From: Candidatus Woesearchaeota archaeon CG10_big_fil_rev_8_21_14_0_10_44_13 | GTDB lineage: Archaea > Nanobdellota > Nanobdellia > Woesearchaeales > UBA12501 | Assembly: GCA_002762985.1 (NCBI GenBank) | Contig: PCXZ01000035.1 | Coordinates: forward strand, 1-64,000 | Direction: 5' to 3' | Length of the DNA: 64,000 nucleotides | Shown: positions 1 to 8,980 of the stretch, one piece after another | Position numbering within the stretch: the stretch's first letter is position 1 | Layout: every line of letters starts with the position of its first letter | The notes under the pieces: generated by a model | Seen by the model: the letters and a program-made list of their open reading frames with translations, nothing else | What the model was told of the DNA's origin: nothing | Database searches by the model: none | Made by a program: the position numbers and the translations under genes

Positions 1-25
1 TTTTATGCGTTACTTATGTCGTTGA

Positions 26-367
26 CTATATCTCCATCTTTTTATGTTTATCCTTGCTGCCAGCTTTTTTCTTCAATTCCCCTAGAATGAGCATGTCATC
101 TATCTCTATCAGCTTTTTCACTTCCGGCTTTCCCTTGTTCAGTCTGTAAAGTTTTGCCTTCCCTACATCCCTTGTATGAACAATTATCTCGTTCTTGATC
201 AGGTCATCCCACATCCTGTACAAGGTTGCCCTTCCGATGCCTGAATTCTTAGCCATATCTGTTATGGAAAAATCCAGCTCGCGCTCTGTGAGAAGGTAAT
301 CCAGCACCCTGACAGTCGGGGAATCTCCAAGCAGGTTTGCCAACAGAGGTTTTGCTTCCATAGGCAT
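26..367 (-). CDS. Winged helix-turn-helix transcriptional regulator
   Basis: A 113-residue protein whose central part (LLTERELDFSITDMAKNSGI, then GRATLYRMWDDL) reads as a winged HTH of the archaeal MarR/ArsR-like type, followed by a basic Lys-rich tail. The start was set at the Met at 367 (or 361) because a TATA-like TTATATATAA lies at 381-390 on this strand, which would make the transcript nearly leaderless; the longer reading would run through the palindrome at 403-420. It is divergent from the small wHTH protein at 467-727 and shares that palindrome, so autoregulation is likely. The regulator class is inferred from HTH pattern only; target genes are unknown. Confidence 0.7.
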   Translation of the reverse strand: MPMEAKPLLANLLGDSPTVRVLDYLLTERELDFSITDMAKNSGIGRATLYRMWDDLIKNEIIVHTRDVGKAKLYRLNKGKPEVKKLIEIDDMLILGELKKKAGSKDKHKKMEI

Positions 368-402
368 TATAAACATAATCTTATATATAAATGTTACTAT
401 TC

Positions 403-420
403 TGAGACAATGTTGTCTCA
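403..420. promoter_or_regulatory. Perfect palindrome between two divergent regulator genes
   Basis: TGAGACAA and TTGTCTCA are perfect 8-bp arms around a TG spacer. The site lies just upstream of the minus-strand TATA box (381-390) and of the plus-strand TATA-like TTTATTTA near 436-443. This is the expected place for an operator of a dimeric HTH protein. Confidence 0.6.
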
Positions 421-466
421 GAAAAATCACAAAGATTTATTTATCTGGCCTTCAATGATAACCTTT

Positions 467-727
467 ATGATTATGAAGATAAAAGCGAGGATAATCAGAA
501 GGCTTGTCAGATGGAGGAAGTGGGGCGGCTCCCATACAGAGAATATCATTGCAGGCCTGCCCAGCCACCTTATAGGCTCGAAAACAACAAAAGAAGCGAT
601 TGGAGAAATGGTCAGGGACGGATGGATTATTCCTGCGAAGAAGACAGGGGAAATACATTATTCCCTGAATCCGAAAAAGACTGACGAGATACTTAAGTTT
701 TATGAGAAATACTGCGGTGAAGGATAA
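467..727 (+). CDS. Small basic protein with winged-helix-like fold
   Basis: About 86 residues. The strongly basic N-terminus (KIKARIIRRLVRWRKWGG) is followed by KTTKEAIGEMVRDGWIIPAK and a GEIHYSLNP hairpin, which together resemble a wHTH recognition helix and wing. ATGs at 410 and 455 lie at or upstream of the predicted transcription start, so ATG 467 or 473 is preferred. It is followed by a NUDIX gene whose ATG is 2 nt past its stop, so the two probably form one transcript. No function recognised beyond possible DNA or RNA binding. Confidence 0.6.
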   Translation: MIMKIKARIIRRLVRWRKWGGSHTENIIAGLPSHLIGSKTTKEAIGEMVRDGWIIPAKKTGEIHYSLNPKKTDEILKFYEKYCGEG

Positions 728-728
728 G

Positions 729-1232
729 ATGCCTGAAGAATATGCTTACCTCATTGACGAGAACAACAACGTGATAGGCAAAGCCACAAAGAAAGATATC
801 ATCAAGAAAAAACTCATGCATAGGGGAACTACAATCTATGTCTTCAATCAAAAAGGCGAGATCCTCATAACGCAGAGAGCAAAGAAAAAGATGCTGTATC
901 CCGGGCTTTTTGAGATCGGCCAGGGCGGCTCTATGATCTATGGAGAGGAATATGAAGAAGGTGCAAAGAGGGAACTTGAGGAGGAGACAGGGATAAAGAA
1001 TAAAAAACTTGAGTTTCTTTTTGATTTCTTCTATAGCGATGACAAAGTCAGGTTTTTTGCCAAGACATACAAATGCACCCACAGCGGGAAAATAAGGATG
1101 CAGAAAGGGGAAGTTGAGGATTATTTCTTCGTGTCGATTGAGAAGATGAAAAAGATGATTGAGGATAACCCGGAAAAGTTCTCTCCAGACAGCCTTGCGC
1201 AGTTCAAAGAATACATTAGGCTGAATAACTAA
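729..1232 (+). CDS. NUDIX hydrolase (isopentenyl-diphosphate isomerase-like)
   Basis: A 167-residue NUDIX enzyme that would hydrolyse a nucleoside diphosphate derivative or act on an isoprenoid diphosphate. The full Nudix box G-x5-E-x7-REUXEEXGU is present (GSMIYGE, then RELEEETGI), preceded by ILITQRAKKKMLYPG, a pattern shared with IPP isomerase-like NUDIX proteins. The start at 729 is chosen because GGTGA stands just upstream and because it avoids overlap with the previous gene. It ends exactly where the convergent panD ends (stops adjoin at 1232/1233). Substrate cannot be told from sequence. Confidence 0.85.
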   Translation: MPEEYAYLIDENNNVIGKATKKDIIKKKLMHRGTTIYVFNQKGEILITQRAKKKMLYPGLFEIGQGGSMIYGEEYEEGAKRELEEETGIKNKKLEFLFDFFYSDDKVRFFAKTYKCTHSGKIRMQKGEVEDYFFVSIEKMKKMIEDNPEKFSPDSLAQFKEYIRLNN

Positions 1233-1574
1233 TCACATATACTTCACAAACCTATTCTTCCCGTCAACAAGGATCATCTTAGGCTTAACGGGCTTTTCAG
1301 AAAGCTCGAATGCAGCGATTATAACTTTGTCCCCTCTCCTGATCTTCTTTGCCGCTGCGCCATTCATGCATACCTCCCCCAAGCCATTTTCTCCGGCAAC
1401 AGCATAGGTCTCAAGCCTCTCGCCGTTCGTCACATCCCATACTGCGACTTTCTCATATTCAAGGATGCCTGCCTTCTCCATGAGCGCAGAATCTATTGTG
1501 ATGCTGCCTACATAATCTACATTGGCTTCAGTCACAGTGGCCCTGTGGATCTTTGCATGAAGGAACCATTTCAT
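1233..1574 (-). CDS. panD: Aspartate 1-decarboxylase, pyruvoyl-dependent
   Basis: Converts L-aspartate to beta-alanine for pantothenate and CoA synthesis. About 113 residues against about 126 in E. coli PanD. The self-cleavage site YVGSITID is intact (Gly23-Ser24 would give the pyruvoyl group), with [10 protein letters not shown] before it, [15 protein letters not shown] (active-site Arg, Thr, Tyr) and CMNGAAA after it. An upstream extension is dropped because [12 protein letters not shown] matches the family N-terminus and a TTTTTAAATG TATA-like box precedes it. Known archaeal beta-alanine routes often use a PLP enzyme, so this bacterial-type enzyme suggests transfer. No other pantothenate gene is in the window. 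Confidence 0.92.
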   Translation of the reverse strand: MKWFLHAKIHRATVTEANVDYVGSITIDSALMEKAGILEYEKVAVWDVTNGERLETYAVAGENGLGEVCMNGAAAKKIRRGDKVIIAAFELSEKPVKPKMILVDGKNRFVKYM

Positions 1575-1672
1575 AGGATAAATGTTGTTTTCACATTTAA
1601 AAAGGTTGTGCAAGGGTTTATGCAAGTTTTAAACCAAAACTTTTATAAATATAGTATATATAATTAGCCTTA

Positions 1673-3652
1673 ATGCGGGAAAAAAGAGGTCAGATAACCC
1701 TATTCATCATAATTGGGATTCTTATAGTAGCTTTGGCAGGCGTATTTATCTACATAAGGAGCGAAAAGATCACTATTGAAGAGCCTGAGGTCATCCCCGC
1801 AGAGCTGTTCCCTGTGAAAGAATACGTCGAGAGCTGCGAGAAGATAACCCTCACAAAAGCAGTTCTCCTGATGGGCCAGCAGGGAGGATATCTCTATGTC
1901 CCTGAGAGCATAAGATACGACCCAACGAGCTTCATAGCCCCGACGGAAAGAAGCGAGATAATAGTTCCTTACTGGTATCATGACGGCAAGACGATAGCTC
2001 CGACGATAAAAGGGATGGAAGAGCAGATCTCAAGATACGTGAACGAGCATATCGGCGACTGCCTGAGGAATTTCACGGCGATGAAAGAGCAGTTTGACAT
2101 AAGGGAGACAGGCAATATCACATCAAAGACGACCATAGGCGTGAACGAAGTCATAATAACGACAAAATACCCCCTGAATGTGGGGGTCAGAGGGACAAAA
2201 GAGCTTACAAGGATCGCGACATTCTCTACATCCATCCCCATTAAACTGAGGAAGATGTACGAGCTTGCAGCAGACATAATGGAAGCAGAGAACAACCAGC
2301 TTTTCCTGGAAGACCTCACGATAAATCTCATGACATTAGGGCCTGAAATACCTTTCTCTGACGTTGTTTTCCAGTGCGGGCAGCTCAGGTGGTTCAAGCC
2401 TGATGTCGAAGAGGCGATAAAGAACATTCTTTACTACAATTTCCCGAAGATCAGGTTCAAAGGCACAAACCATGAGCCCTTCCTCGAATTGGAGGAGAAA
2501 TATGAGAACCTCAGGCAGTACACCCCTGAGGATATAGGGGCAGGCAAGCTTCCAAAGGCCCAGGATGTGCCTGCAGACGCATATGATTATTTCCACTTCT
2601 ACTGGGATGCAGCGACAGAGGATTACAAGGACCTCAGGGCAGCAGTCCTTTTCCAGAAGGAATGGAATTTCGACATGGAAGTGAAGCCTAGCCAGGGGGA
2701 CATAATGAGCGCAAGCTATGGCAAAGGATTCGAGAAATATCTCAGCTTCCTGTGCATAAACATGTTCCACTTCACTTACGACCTCGATTATCCTGTGCAG
2801 ATAGTGATAAGCGACGATTCCGCATTTGACGGCCAGGGCTATAGGTTCAAGTTCGCTTTCCCGGTGATCATAAGCAGCAACCAGGGCAACAGGGAGAGCG
2901 TAGGGGTCACAAGGATGGACGTCCCTGAAGGCAGCGACGGAGGCTATTGCGACGAGAAGACAAAGGAGACTTATGACATAAGGGCAAAGGACTCCACCAC
3001 TTTCACGGACATCAGCGGAGCGAATGCGACATTCAACTGCATGAACACATATTATTGCAATGTGGGCCAGACTGATGCTGATGGCGGCATTTACAGGGTG
3101 AGGTCACAATTGCCTTCTTTCTGCAGGCCGGGAGCGATAGACATGAAGCACGAGGATTATCTCGACACGAGCCAGGATATAGAGCCGGGCAAATTCGACG
3201 TATTCGTTTTCATGACCCCATTGAAGACCCTCGATTTCGAGGCTAAGAAATACAGGATCACCGCAGGGATGCTCATGCCCCAGGAGCCGCTTGAGGAAGG
3301 CCAATATGCAGTAATATATTTAAGGTCTGACAATTTCACAGGCTATGATATCTACAGGAGGTATCCTGCAGAGGCAGACTCGCCAGAGGAATTCAATACC
3401 ATAAAGCTGCCGAAAGTTGACGCGACTTATGACCTGGATGTGATATTGATGAGCAGGGAAGATGAGCCGATAGGAGGCTACAGGAGCAAGGTACTGATAA
3501 AAGGATCCGATGTATCATCAGCATCAAGGATAGTGTTCAACTCGATAGAGAAGATACCCCATCCTGAGACAGATGACCAGAAGGCAGGCATGCTCATAGA
3601 CATAGGCAGCTCGAATTACACAAATCTTGTGAAAGTAGAGCTTGGGCCGTGA
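1673..3652 (+). CDS. Large surface protein with class III (pilin-like) leader
   Basis: A 659-residue protein starting MREKRGQITLFIIIGILIV: R-G-Q followed by a long hydrophobic stretch is the class III signal recognised by archaeal prepilin peptidase, with predicted cleavage between G and Q. The rest (about 30-659) is extracellular, rich in Asp/Glu and Tyr, with several Cys, and matches no domain I can name. TTTATAAATATAG near 1640-1655 gives a clear promoter. The next gene (3712) encodes a 1724-residue secreted protein 60 nt downstream and a membrane protein follows at 8981, so the three probably build one surface structure. Not an ordinary pilin: those are far shorter. Confidence 0.75.
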   Translation: MREKRGQITLFIIIGILIVALAGVFIYIRSEKITIEEPEVIPAELFPVKEYVESCEKITLTKAVLLMGQQGGYLYVPESIRYDPTSFIAPTERSEIIVPYWYHDGKTIAPTIKGMEEQISRYVNEHIGDCLRNFTAMKEQFDIRETGNITSKTTIGVNEVIITTKYPLNVGVRGTKELTRIATFSTSIPIKLRKMYELAADIMEAENNQLFLEDLTINLMTLGPEIPFSDVVFQCGQLRWFKPDVEEAIKNILYYNFPKIRFKGTNHEPFLELEEKYENLRQYTPEDIGAGKLPKAQDVPADAYDYFHFYWDAATEDYKDLRAAVLFQKEWNFDMEVKPSQGDIMSASYGKGFEKYLSFLCINMFHFTYDLDYPVQIVISDDSAFDGQGYRFKFAFPVIISSNQGNRESVGVTRMDVPEGSDGGYCDEKTKETYDIRAKDSTTFTDISGANATFNCMNTYYCNVGQTDADGGIYRVRSQLPSFCRPGAIDMKHEDYLDTSQDIEPGKFDVFVFMTPLKTLDFEAKKYRITAGMLMPQEPLEEGQYAVIYLRSDNFTGYDIYRRYPAEADSPEEFNTIKLPKVDATYDLDVILMSREDEPIGGYRSKVLIKGSDVSSASRIVFNSIEKIPHPETDDQKAGMLIDIGSSNYTNLVKVELGP

Positions 3653-3711
3653 ACGATCAATATAAAAAATCGAACTTGATAATACAAACTTAATAATATA
3701 AACACTTCAAA

Positions 3712-6700
3712 ATGAAATCAAAGACAAGATCAGTATTGCAGATCATCGCATTGTTCTGCATATACCTCATCATAGATACAACTATGGTCCATGCTCTCAT
3801 AATAAACTATGATCCAGTCTCTGACATTGATGTCTCAGGCGCGCAGGCGACGATAAGATGGACGACTGATGCCGAAGCAGACAGCAAAATAGAGTACGGC
3901 ACCACGCAATCATTAGGCTCTTCAGGAGATGATCCGACATCATCCACATCCCATTCTATAACACTGACTGGGTTAGGGGCAGCAGCCACTTATTATTACA
4001 AGCTGACCTCTTCTGGCAATGGAGAGATTGCCACTGCAGATAACTTCGGCAGCCTGTATTCGTTCACAACGCCCGCAGCGTCAGCGGATACAGACACTGC
4101 CCCTCCCCAGTTCAATGTCACACTGCCGCAATACTACAACAGGAGGCAGATAACCTTCGGCGGCTATACGAAACCAGACAGCATACTCAGGCTTTACCTT
4201 AATGCGAATCAGGCAGACATAGGCACAGACAAGTACATACAGCTGACGACTTCTGATGCAAGCGGGCATTTCATCTTCAAATACGTGAATCTGATTGATG
4301 ACAACCAGCTGACAATATGGGCTAAGGATCCTTCCGGCAGCACAAATTCTGCCGCATTCCATGTGATAGTGGATGCAGACAGCCCTGTTGTCCAGATGAA
4401 AGAGCCTCCGGCGCTCGCATCATCGACGACAGTGGCGATAAACGGCTCTGTGAACGAGGATGTGACTGTCACTATCGCAGTCAACAATGACACGAAGACC
4501 CAGGAAGTCAAGGCAGGGAATTTCAACCTAATGCTTTCATTGAAAGAAGGGATAAAGAATGATGTGGACCTGCAGTTTTCAGACAAGGCAGGCAATGTCT
4601 TTGAGAAAGAGTACAGGATAAATGTTGATACAGAGGGCCCGAAGATATTATGGAACAACCTGAGGTCATTGGATCCTTCATACATACAGGATGTGTATGT
4701 GGAAGGCAATGTCTCCAAGCCGGGCGCGACAATAGTCATATTCGTCAACAATAAGACCTATTCGTCAGAGGCATGGAGCACAAGCGTGAGGGACATGCTT
4801 TTCCATTACGGCTCCATACTCGGAGACGGCGACCAGAAATATGTTACAAAGGCCGATGAGAGAGGCCATTTCAGGATTAAGGTTTTCCTGACACAGGAGA
4901 TTATCACAGCAAAATCAGAATACCAGCAGGATGTGTACAAGACTTCGCCTGCTCCGAGCAGCACGGGCCCAGGAGGGGCTCCGACAACATACGGCACATC
5001 GAACACTGCAGTAGGCAGGGTCACATCAGGGTCCACAGGCAGGTATTCGAATGCATGGGACAATAATATAGTCATAGTCGCGATGGACGAGCTTGGAAGG
5101 TCTGACAAGCAGTCAGGCATAATAACATTCGCAAGATGCGGCTATGGCGCAGACTGGAACATACTTGTGAAGAATCCGACACCTTCTGTGATAACACCTG
5201 AGCACCTCAGGCAGGGGATTGCGCAGATCGCATTTGCAGTGAATCTTGAGTGGCAGGGCCCGGGCACAAAACAGAAACTGCTCAGGGATCCCGTAGTGCA
5301 GCAGTACAAGCTGAGCGATGAGATGAAGAAGGACTATGTCTTCGATCCCAACCAGCTTGTCTCAGGAGTGCATCCTGTATGGAGCCAGGACAGGAAAAGG
5401 GGATATGTGGTTATAGACCTGAACAAGAAGGATTACCAGCAGAAAAATCTCACTGACCTAAAGAAAGAGGACCTGCTTGTGAAGCTGCCGATGCAGGTCG
5501 AGCTCGAATACCAGTATGATGACGGCTCAGGGAGCATAGTAACCGGTATCCAGAAGCAGTGCTGGGACATAACGACTGTTCTTGACGTGAGGATACCCCC
5601 GAGCGTGATACCCAAGGAATTGTTGAATGCATCTGTCCAGTTCCTGAACAGCACGATAACAGCCATAAACAAGATACTCAAGCCACTTAAGGCGATAACG
5701 ATAGTAGTCTTTGTTACATGCCTTTTGAGCTGGGTCATGTATTTCTTCGCATTGATGAGGAAAGCATATGACTGCATGGATTCAAAAGACGGAAAGACCA
5801 AGAGCGACGCATGCCTCGAGTCAGAGGCCAATGCGAAGAAAGTCGAGAAGTACATGCATTATGTATGCGACAGGATATTCTGCCCGAGCGTACCGACAGC
5901 AGATTATTATCTCCAGGAGATGGCAAGCAAGGACTGCAGAGGAAAACCGCTGTCAGCAGCCATGAGCAAGGATGACAATGCCTGCGGCCAGGAATACATG
6001 GACCAGTGGGATTCAGGATGCCTGCTCATGAACGAGCTTGAAAGGTCGAAGTGCATAAGATACCAGGAAGGGGATTCGCAGTTCCAGGAATCATGCGCAG
6101 AATCAGGCCAGATGCTGAAGAACATCTGGTATGGTGCTTCAGATTTCTGCAGGAAAAAAGAGACGCAGCAGGCAAGGGTGTTCTCAGTGACCAAAGGCAA
6201 GGAGACACAGCAGTATGTGCTCGATGAGAACGGGAAAGCCATGCTTGTCGTGAGCGAGACCTCGCAGGCAGGCCTGAAGAAGACAGAAGGCGGCTATGTG
6301 ACTGTGGGAAGAGGAGGATCTGAGACGAAATATAACACGGGGCCGTTCGAGACATTCTCTGAAGGCAACAAGGACATCAATGTCAATGATTATGATGATC
6401 AGGGCAGGCTTTATTATACTGATTCAACAGGCAAGAAGAACTATGTCTGCAAGGAGCAGGGCGGGATAAGGACGATGAACCTTGATGAGAAAGGAGAGCC
6501 TAACCCCAAAGAACTCGAGAGGGGATGCAAGCCCATGACACTGCCTCCAGAGATAATGGATGCCGCCAATCTTCCGAACACGCAGAAATATGTGGTAAAA
6601 CCAACGGACAATCTGCTTACTGCTATGCAGTGCGTATGCCTCCCTGCGATAAACGGCTTCTTGACATTATGGAGGAACATGCTCGGGGCCATAATGCAGT

Positions 6701-8886
6701 GCTTCCAGTCTATACTGATAACAGGAGACGGCAGCACAGGGCTCTGCAGGTCTGTCCTGACAACATACATCTGCGACATAATATTCGACGCAATAAGATG
6801 CTTCGTCAACAGGTATGGAGGAGGGATGGCTTCAAGGCAGGATGAAAGGGGAGGGATAAGCTCATTCTTCAAGTCAGCAGCCACAGCAGGAGGAGACATA
6901 CAGGAATCGATAACAGGAAGGTACGGCCAATCGGCATTGTACAAGACCATGTTCAGCGAGAGGAAACTTATACATGCTGCATGCCTGTGGGCATTCACAG
7001 GGGACTTTGATTTCGACATCGGTTCTGCATTGACAGGCCCAGGCGCGATCCCGCTGAAATCCAAGGCATTCCTCTACCCCAGGACAAGAAGGTTCATAGC
7101 AAGCAATCCTCTAAATGGATATACAACTCATATCTATCACATAGGCGCAGGCCTTGTCGCAGGCGCGGACATGAGCTACAAGCTGCAGCTTGTCTGCTCT
7201 GCCAGCGACGGCTGCGATCCGAAAGAAGGATTCCCGAACGGGATGTGCGACTGCGCAAAGCAGTCAAAGGAAGTCCTGAAGGACATAACAACATCATTCG
7301 GTCCAGGAAGGCTCAATGCAGGAGAGATGCTGGGCCCCAATGAAGGAGACATCTATGTGAAGGTTTCAGATGATAAATACAGGTATGATACTGTAAGGCT
7401 CACATACTGGTACAAGGACAATGAAGGCACACCTCAGACCGTAGTAGAGGAAGGCAGGATAACCCAGATAGGGGGCAATCCTCCTGCAGAGTGCAGCTTC
7501 GATCTTGCAGGAGGGGTCTTCAGATGCGCTTATGAGGTTGGGGATATTGGATATGCCATATTCACAGAAGTCCCTAAGCCCGAGAAAAAAAGATATGGTC
7601 TTGGGGACACAGTCTATCTGAATTTCAAGATCGACAAGAGGAGCCCGCAGAAGCCGACTGAAGGATTGTCACAGGGCGCCCTGTCGAGTTATGACCAGAT
7701 CCCGTTCTATCTTGTGTATAGTGTAATACCTCCTAAAGGAGGTGCAGCAGCAGGCCCAGACACGATTGTCCCCATAATACCTGAGGGGATCACTGATTAT
7801 TCAGGGAGGATACCTGGCATAGTGATATCAGAGGATACGCTCATGGGAAGGATGACAGGCAAGGATTACGAAGTCCTTTCCAAGAAGCCCGATCATGCCA
7901 CAAACATACTCAACCCAAATGATTATGACTCGGGCAGCATGGGGTCGCTCCATCCTGATTTCGCCGTTTTTGTGAGGCAGACGACAGACGAAAGCAAGCT
8001 GACAGCAGAGCAGAAGAAGGACATAGACTCTTTCAGGACATTTGCGGTCAAGGTATGCGACGGCGAGATGAAAGAGAATGATGTTAAAGGCCAGATCGTC
8101 GAGGAGTTCGTGATGTCCTCATCATGTCAGGAGATCACAGACGAGTCCAAATCGACTTCGGATATGGGTTTTGAGACGCAGCCTTACAAGAAGATATTGC
8201 GGGTCAAATACAAGGGGATGACAATAGACCTAAGGTATGCGAGCGTGCCTGTTGTTTTAAAGCCGGCGAAAGACAGCTGGGGCGTCGGATTCATAATGAG
8301 ATACAAGCCCGCAAGCACGCAGAGCTCAGTGGACTGCAAGACGAGCTTCACTACGGCAAAGCCAGCGATATTGACTGTGAAGATATCGCTGCACCCATGC
8401 AGGCAGAAGGACGATACCCTCCCTAAATCATTATCGAACTGCGAGCTTGACCCGACAGTAGTCGATTATTTCGGCACAGTGCAGGAGTACGAGATAGGCA
8501 TTGAAGCCATATGCTCAAAGACAGGCGAAGAGGAGCAGAAAAAGTGCCCCATAGGCCTGCTCCTTGACAAGGGATGCGAATGCAGGAATGAGATTGTCGG
8601 AAGGAACAATTGCGGCCAGGACAAGAATAATGGCTATTGCTATTATGCTGTCAGCGACCTGAAATGCGTCGAATACAAGACGTGCCCTAAGAGCACAGCA
8701 GCTGATCCCAAGATAATCAATAATGAGATCACAGGCGTCTTGATAGAGGCAGGAGCAAAGGGGATAAACCGCTATTATTGCGACTGCGACAATTATCCTG
8801 ATATGGAAGATTGCACTGGGAAATACTGCTATGACAACGGCAAGAGCGGATATGGTTGCTATCCTGATGCTCCGCAGAGCAGTTAG
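3712..8886 (+). CDS. Giant multidomain secreted/membrane protein
   Basis: 1724 residues. Residues 1-28 are a signal peptide (hydrophobic LQIIALFCIYLII, then VHA). Residues 30-125 form a fibronectin III/purple-acid-phosphatase-N-like beta sandwich (ATIRWTTDAEADSKIEYG, then TYYYKLTSS). About 130-460 contain Ig-like repeats (SPVVQMKEPP, NGSVNEDVTVTIAV, NVDTEGPKILWN). A hydrophobic segment lies near 656-683 (ITIVVFVTCLLSWVMYFFAL), with two more near 972-1033. The rest is rich in paired Cys (CDCAKQ, CECRNE, CDCDNY), suggesting disulphide-stabilised outside domains. Probable operon with its neighbours. Likely an envelope or adhesion protein; no enzyme motif seen. Confidence 0.75.
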   Translation: MKSKTRSVLQIIALFCIYLIIDTTMVHALIINYDPVSDIDVSGAQATIRWTTDAEADSKIEYGTTQSLGSSGDDPTSSTSHSITLTGLGAAATYYYKLTSSGNGEIATADNFGSLYSFTTPAASADTDTAPPQFNVTLPQYYNRRQITFGGYTKPDSILRLYLNANQADIGTDKYIQLTTSDASGHFIFKYVNLIDDNQLTIWAKDPSGSTNSAAFHVIVDADSPVVQMKEPPALASSTTVAINGSVNEDVTVTIAVNNDTKTQEVKAGNFNLMLSLKEGIKNDVDLQFSDKAGNVFEKEYRINVDTEGPKILWNNLRSLDPSYIQDVYVEGNVSKPGATIVIFVNNKTYSSEAWSTSVRDMLFHYGSILGDGDQKYVTKADERGHFRIKVFLTQEIITAKSEYQQDVYKTSPAPSSTGPGGAPTTYGTSNTAVGRVTSGSTGRYSNAWDNNIVIVAMDELGRSDKQSGIITFARCGYGADWNILVKNPTPSVITPEHLRQGIAQIAFAVNLEWQGPGTKQKLLRDPVVQQYKLSDEMKKDYVFDPNQLVSGVHPVWSQDRKRGYVVIDLNKKDYQQKNLTDLKKEDLLVKLPMQVELEYQYDDGSGSIVTGIQKQCWDITTVLDVRIPPSVIPKELLNASVQFLNSTITAINKILKPLKAITIVVFVTCLLSWVMYFFALMRKAYDCMDSKDGKTKSDACLESEANAKKVEKYMHYVCDRIFCPSVPTADYYLQEMASKDCRGKPLSAAMSKDDNACGQEYMDQWDSGCLLMNELERSKCIRYQEGDSQFQESCAESGQMLKNIWYGASDFCRKKETQQARVFSVTKGKETQQYVLDENGKAMLVVSETSQAGLKKTEGGYVTVGRGGSETKYNTGPFETFSEGNKDINVNDYDDQGRLYYTDSTGKKNYVCKEQGGIRTMNLDEKGEPNPKELERGCKPMTLPPEIMDAANLPNTQKYVVKPTDNLLTAMQCVCLPAINGFLTLWRNMLGAIMQCFQSILITGDGSTGLCRSVLTTYICDIIFDAIRCFVNRYGGGMASRQDERGGISSFFKSAATAGGDIQESITGRYGQSALYKTMFSERKLIHAACLWAFTGDFDFDIGSALTGPGAIPLKSKAFLYPRTRRFIASNPLNGYTTHIYHIGAGLVAGADMSYKLQLVCSASDGCDPKEGFPNGMCDCAKQSKEVLKDITTSFGPGRLNAGEMLGPNEGDIYVKVSDDKYRYDTVRLTYWYKDNEGTPQTVVEEGRITQIGGNPPAECSFDLAGGVFRCAYEVGDIGYAIFTEVPKPEKKRYGLGDTVYLNFKIDKRSPQKPTEGLSQGALSSYDQIPFYLVYSVIPPKGGAAAGPDTIVPIIPEGITDYSGRIPGIVISEDTLMGRMTGKDYEVLSKKPDHATNILNPNDYDSGSMGSLHPDFAVFVRQTTDESKLTAEQKKDIDSFRTFAVKVCDGEMKENDVKGQIVEEFVMSSSCQEITDESKSTSDMGFETQPYKKILRVKYKGMTIDLRYASVPVVLKPAKDSWGVGFIMRYKPASTQSSVDCKTSFTTAKPAILTVKISLHPCRQKDDTLPKSLSNCELDPTVVDYFGTVQEYEIGIEAICSKTGEEEQKKCPIGLLLDKGCECRNEIVGRNNCGQDKNNGYCYYAVSDLKCVEYKTCPKSTAADPKIINNEITGVLIEAGAKGINRYYCDCDNYPDMEDCTGKYCYDNGKSGYGCYPDAPQSS

Positions 8887-8912
8887 ATATATCAATTATG
8901 AGATTATTAACG

Positions 8913-8958
8913 CCGCCATCATGGCGGAGTTCAGTTATTGAAACCGGTTATTGAAACT
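8913..8958. repeat. Palindrome plus 11-bp direct repeat in leader of membrane gene
   Basis: CCGCCAT (8913-8919) and ATGGCGG (8921-8927) are perfect arms around one base; as RNA this gives a 5-bp GC stem with a 5-nt loop. It is followed by GTTATTGAAAC at 8934-8944, repeated at 8948-8958. The block lies between the giant protein's stop and the GGTGA site of the next gene. It could be a terminator/attenuator hairpin or a protein site. Confidence 0.4.
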
Positions 8959-8980
8959 TATCTTACTAAGGTGATTACAA

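Noticed and set aside
5433-7064. Antisense reading frames inside the giant protein gene
   Set aside because: They follow from the G+C-biased codon pattern of the real frame and lack start signals; the same is true for frames opposite the MopE-like gene and EF-2.
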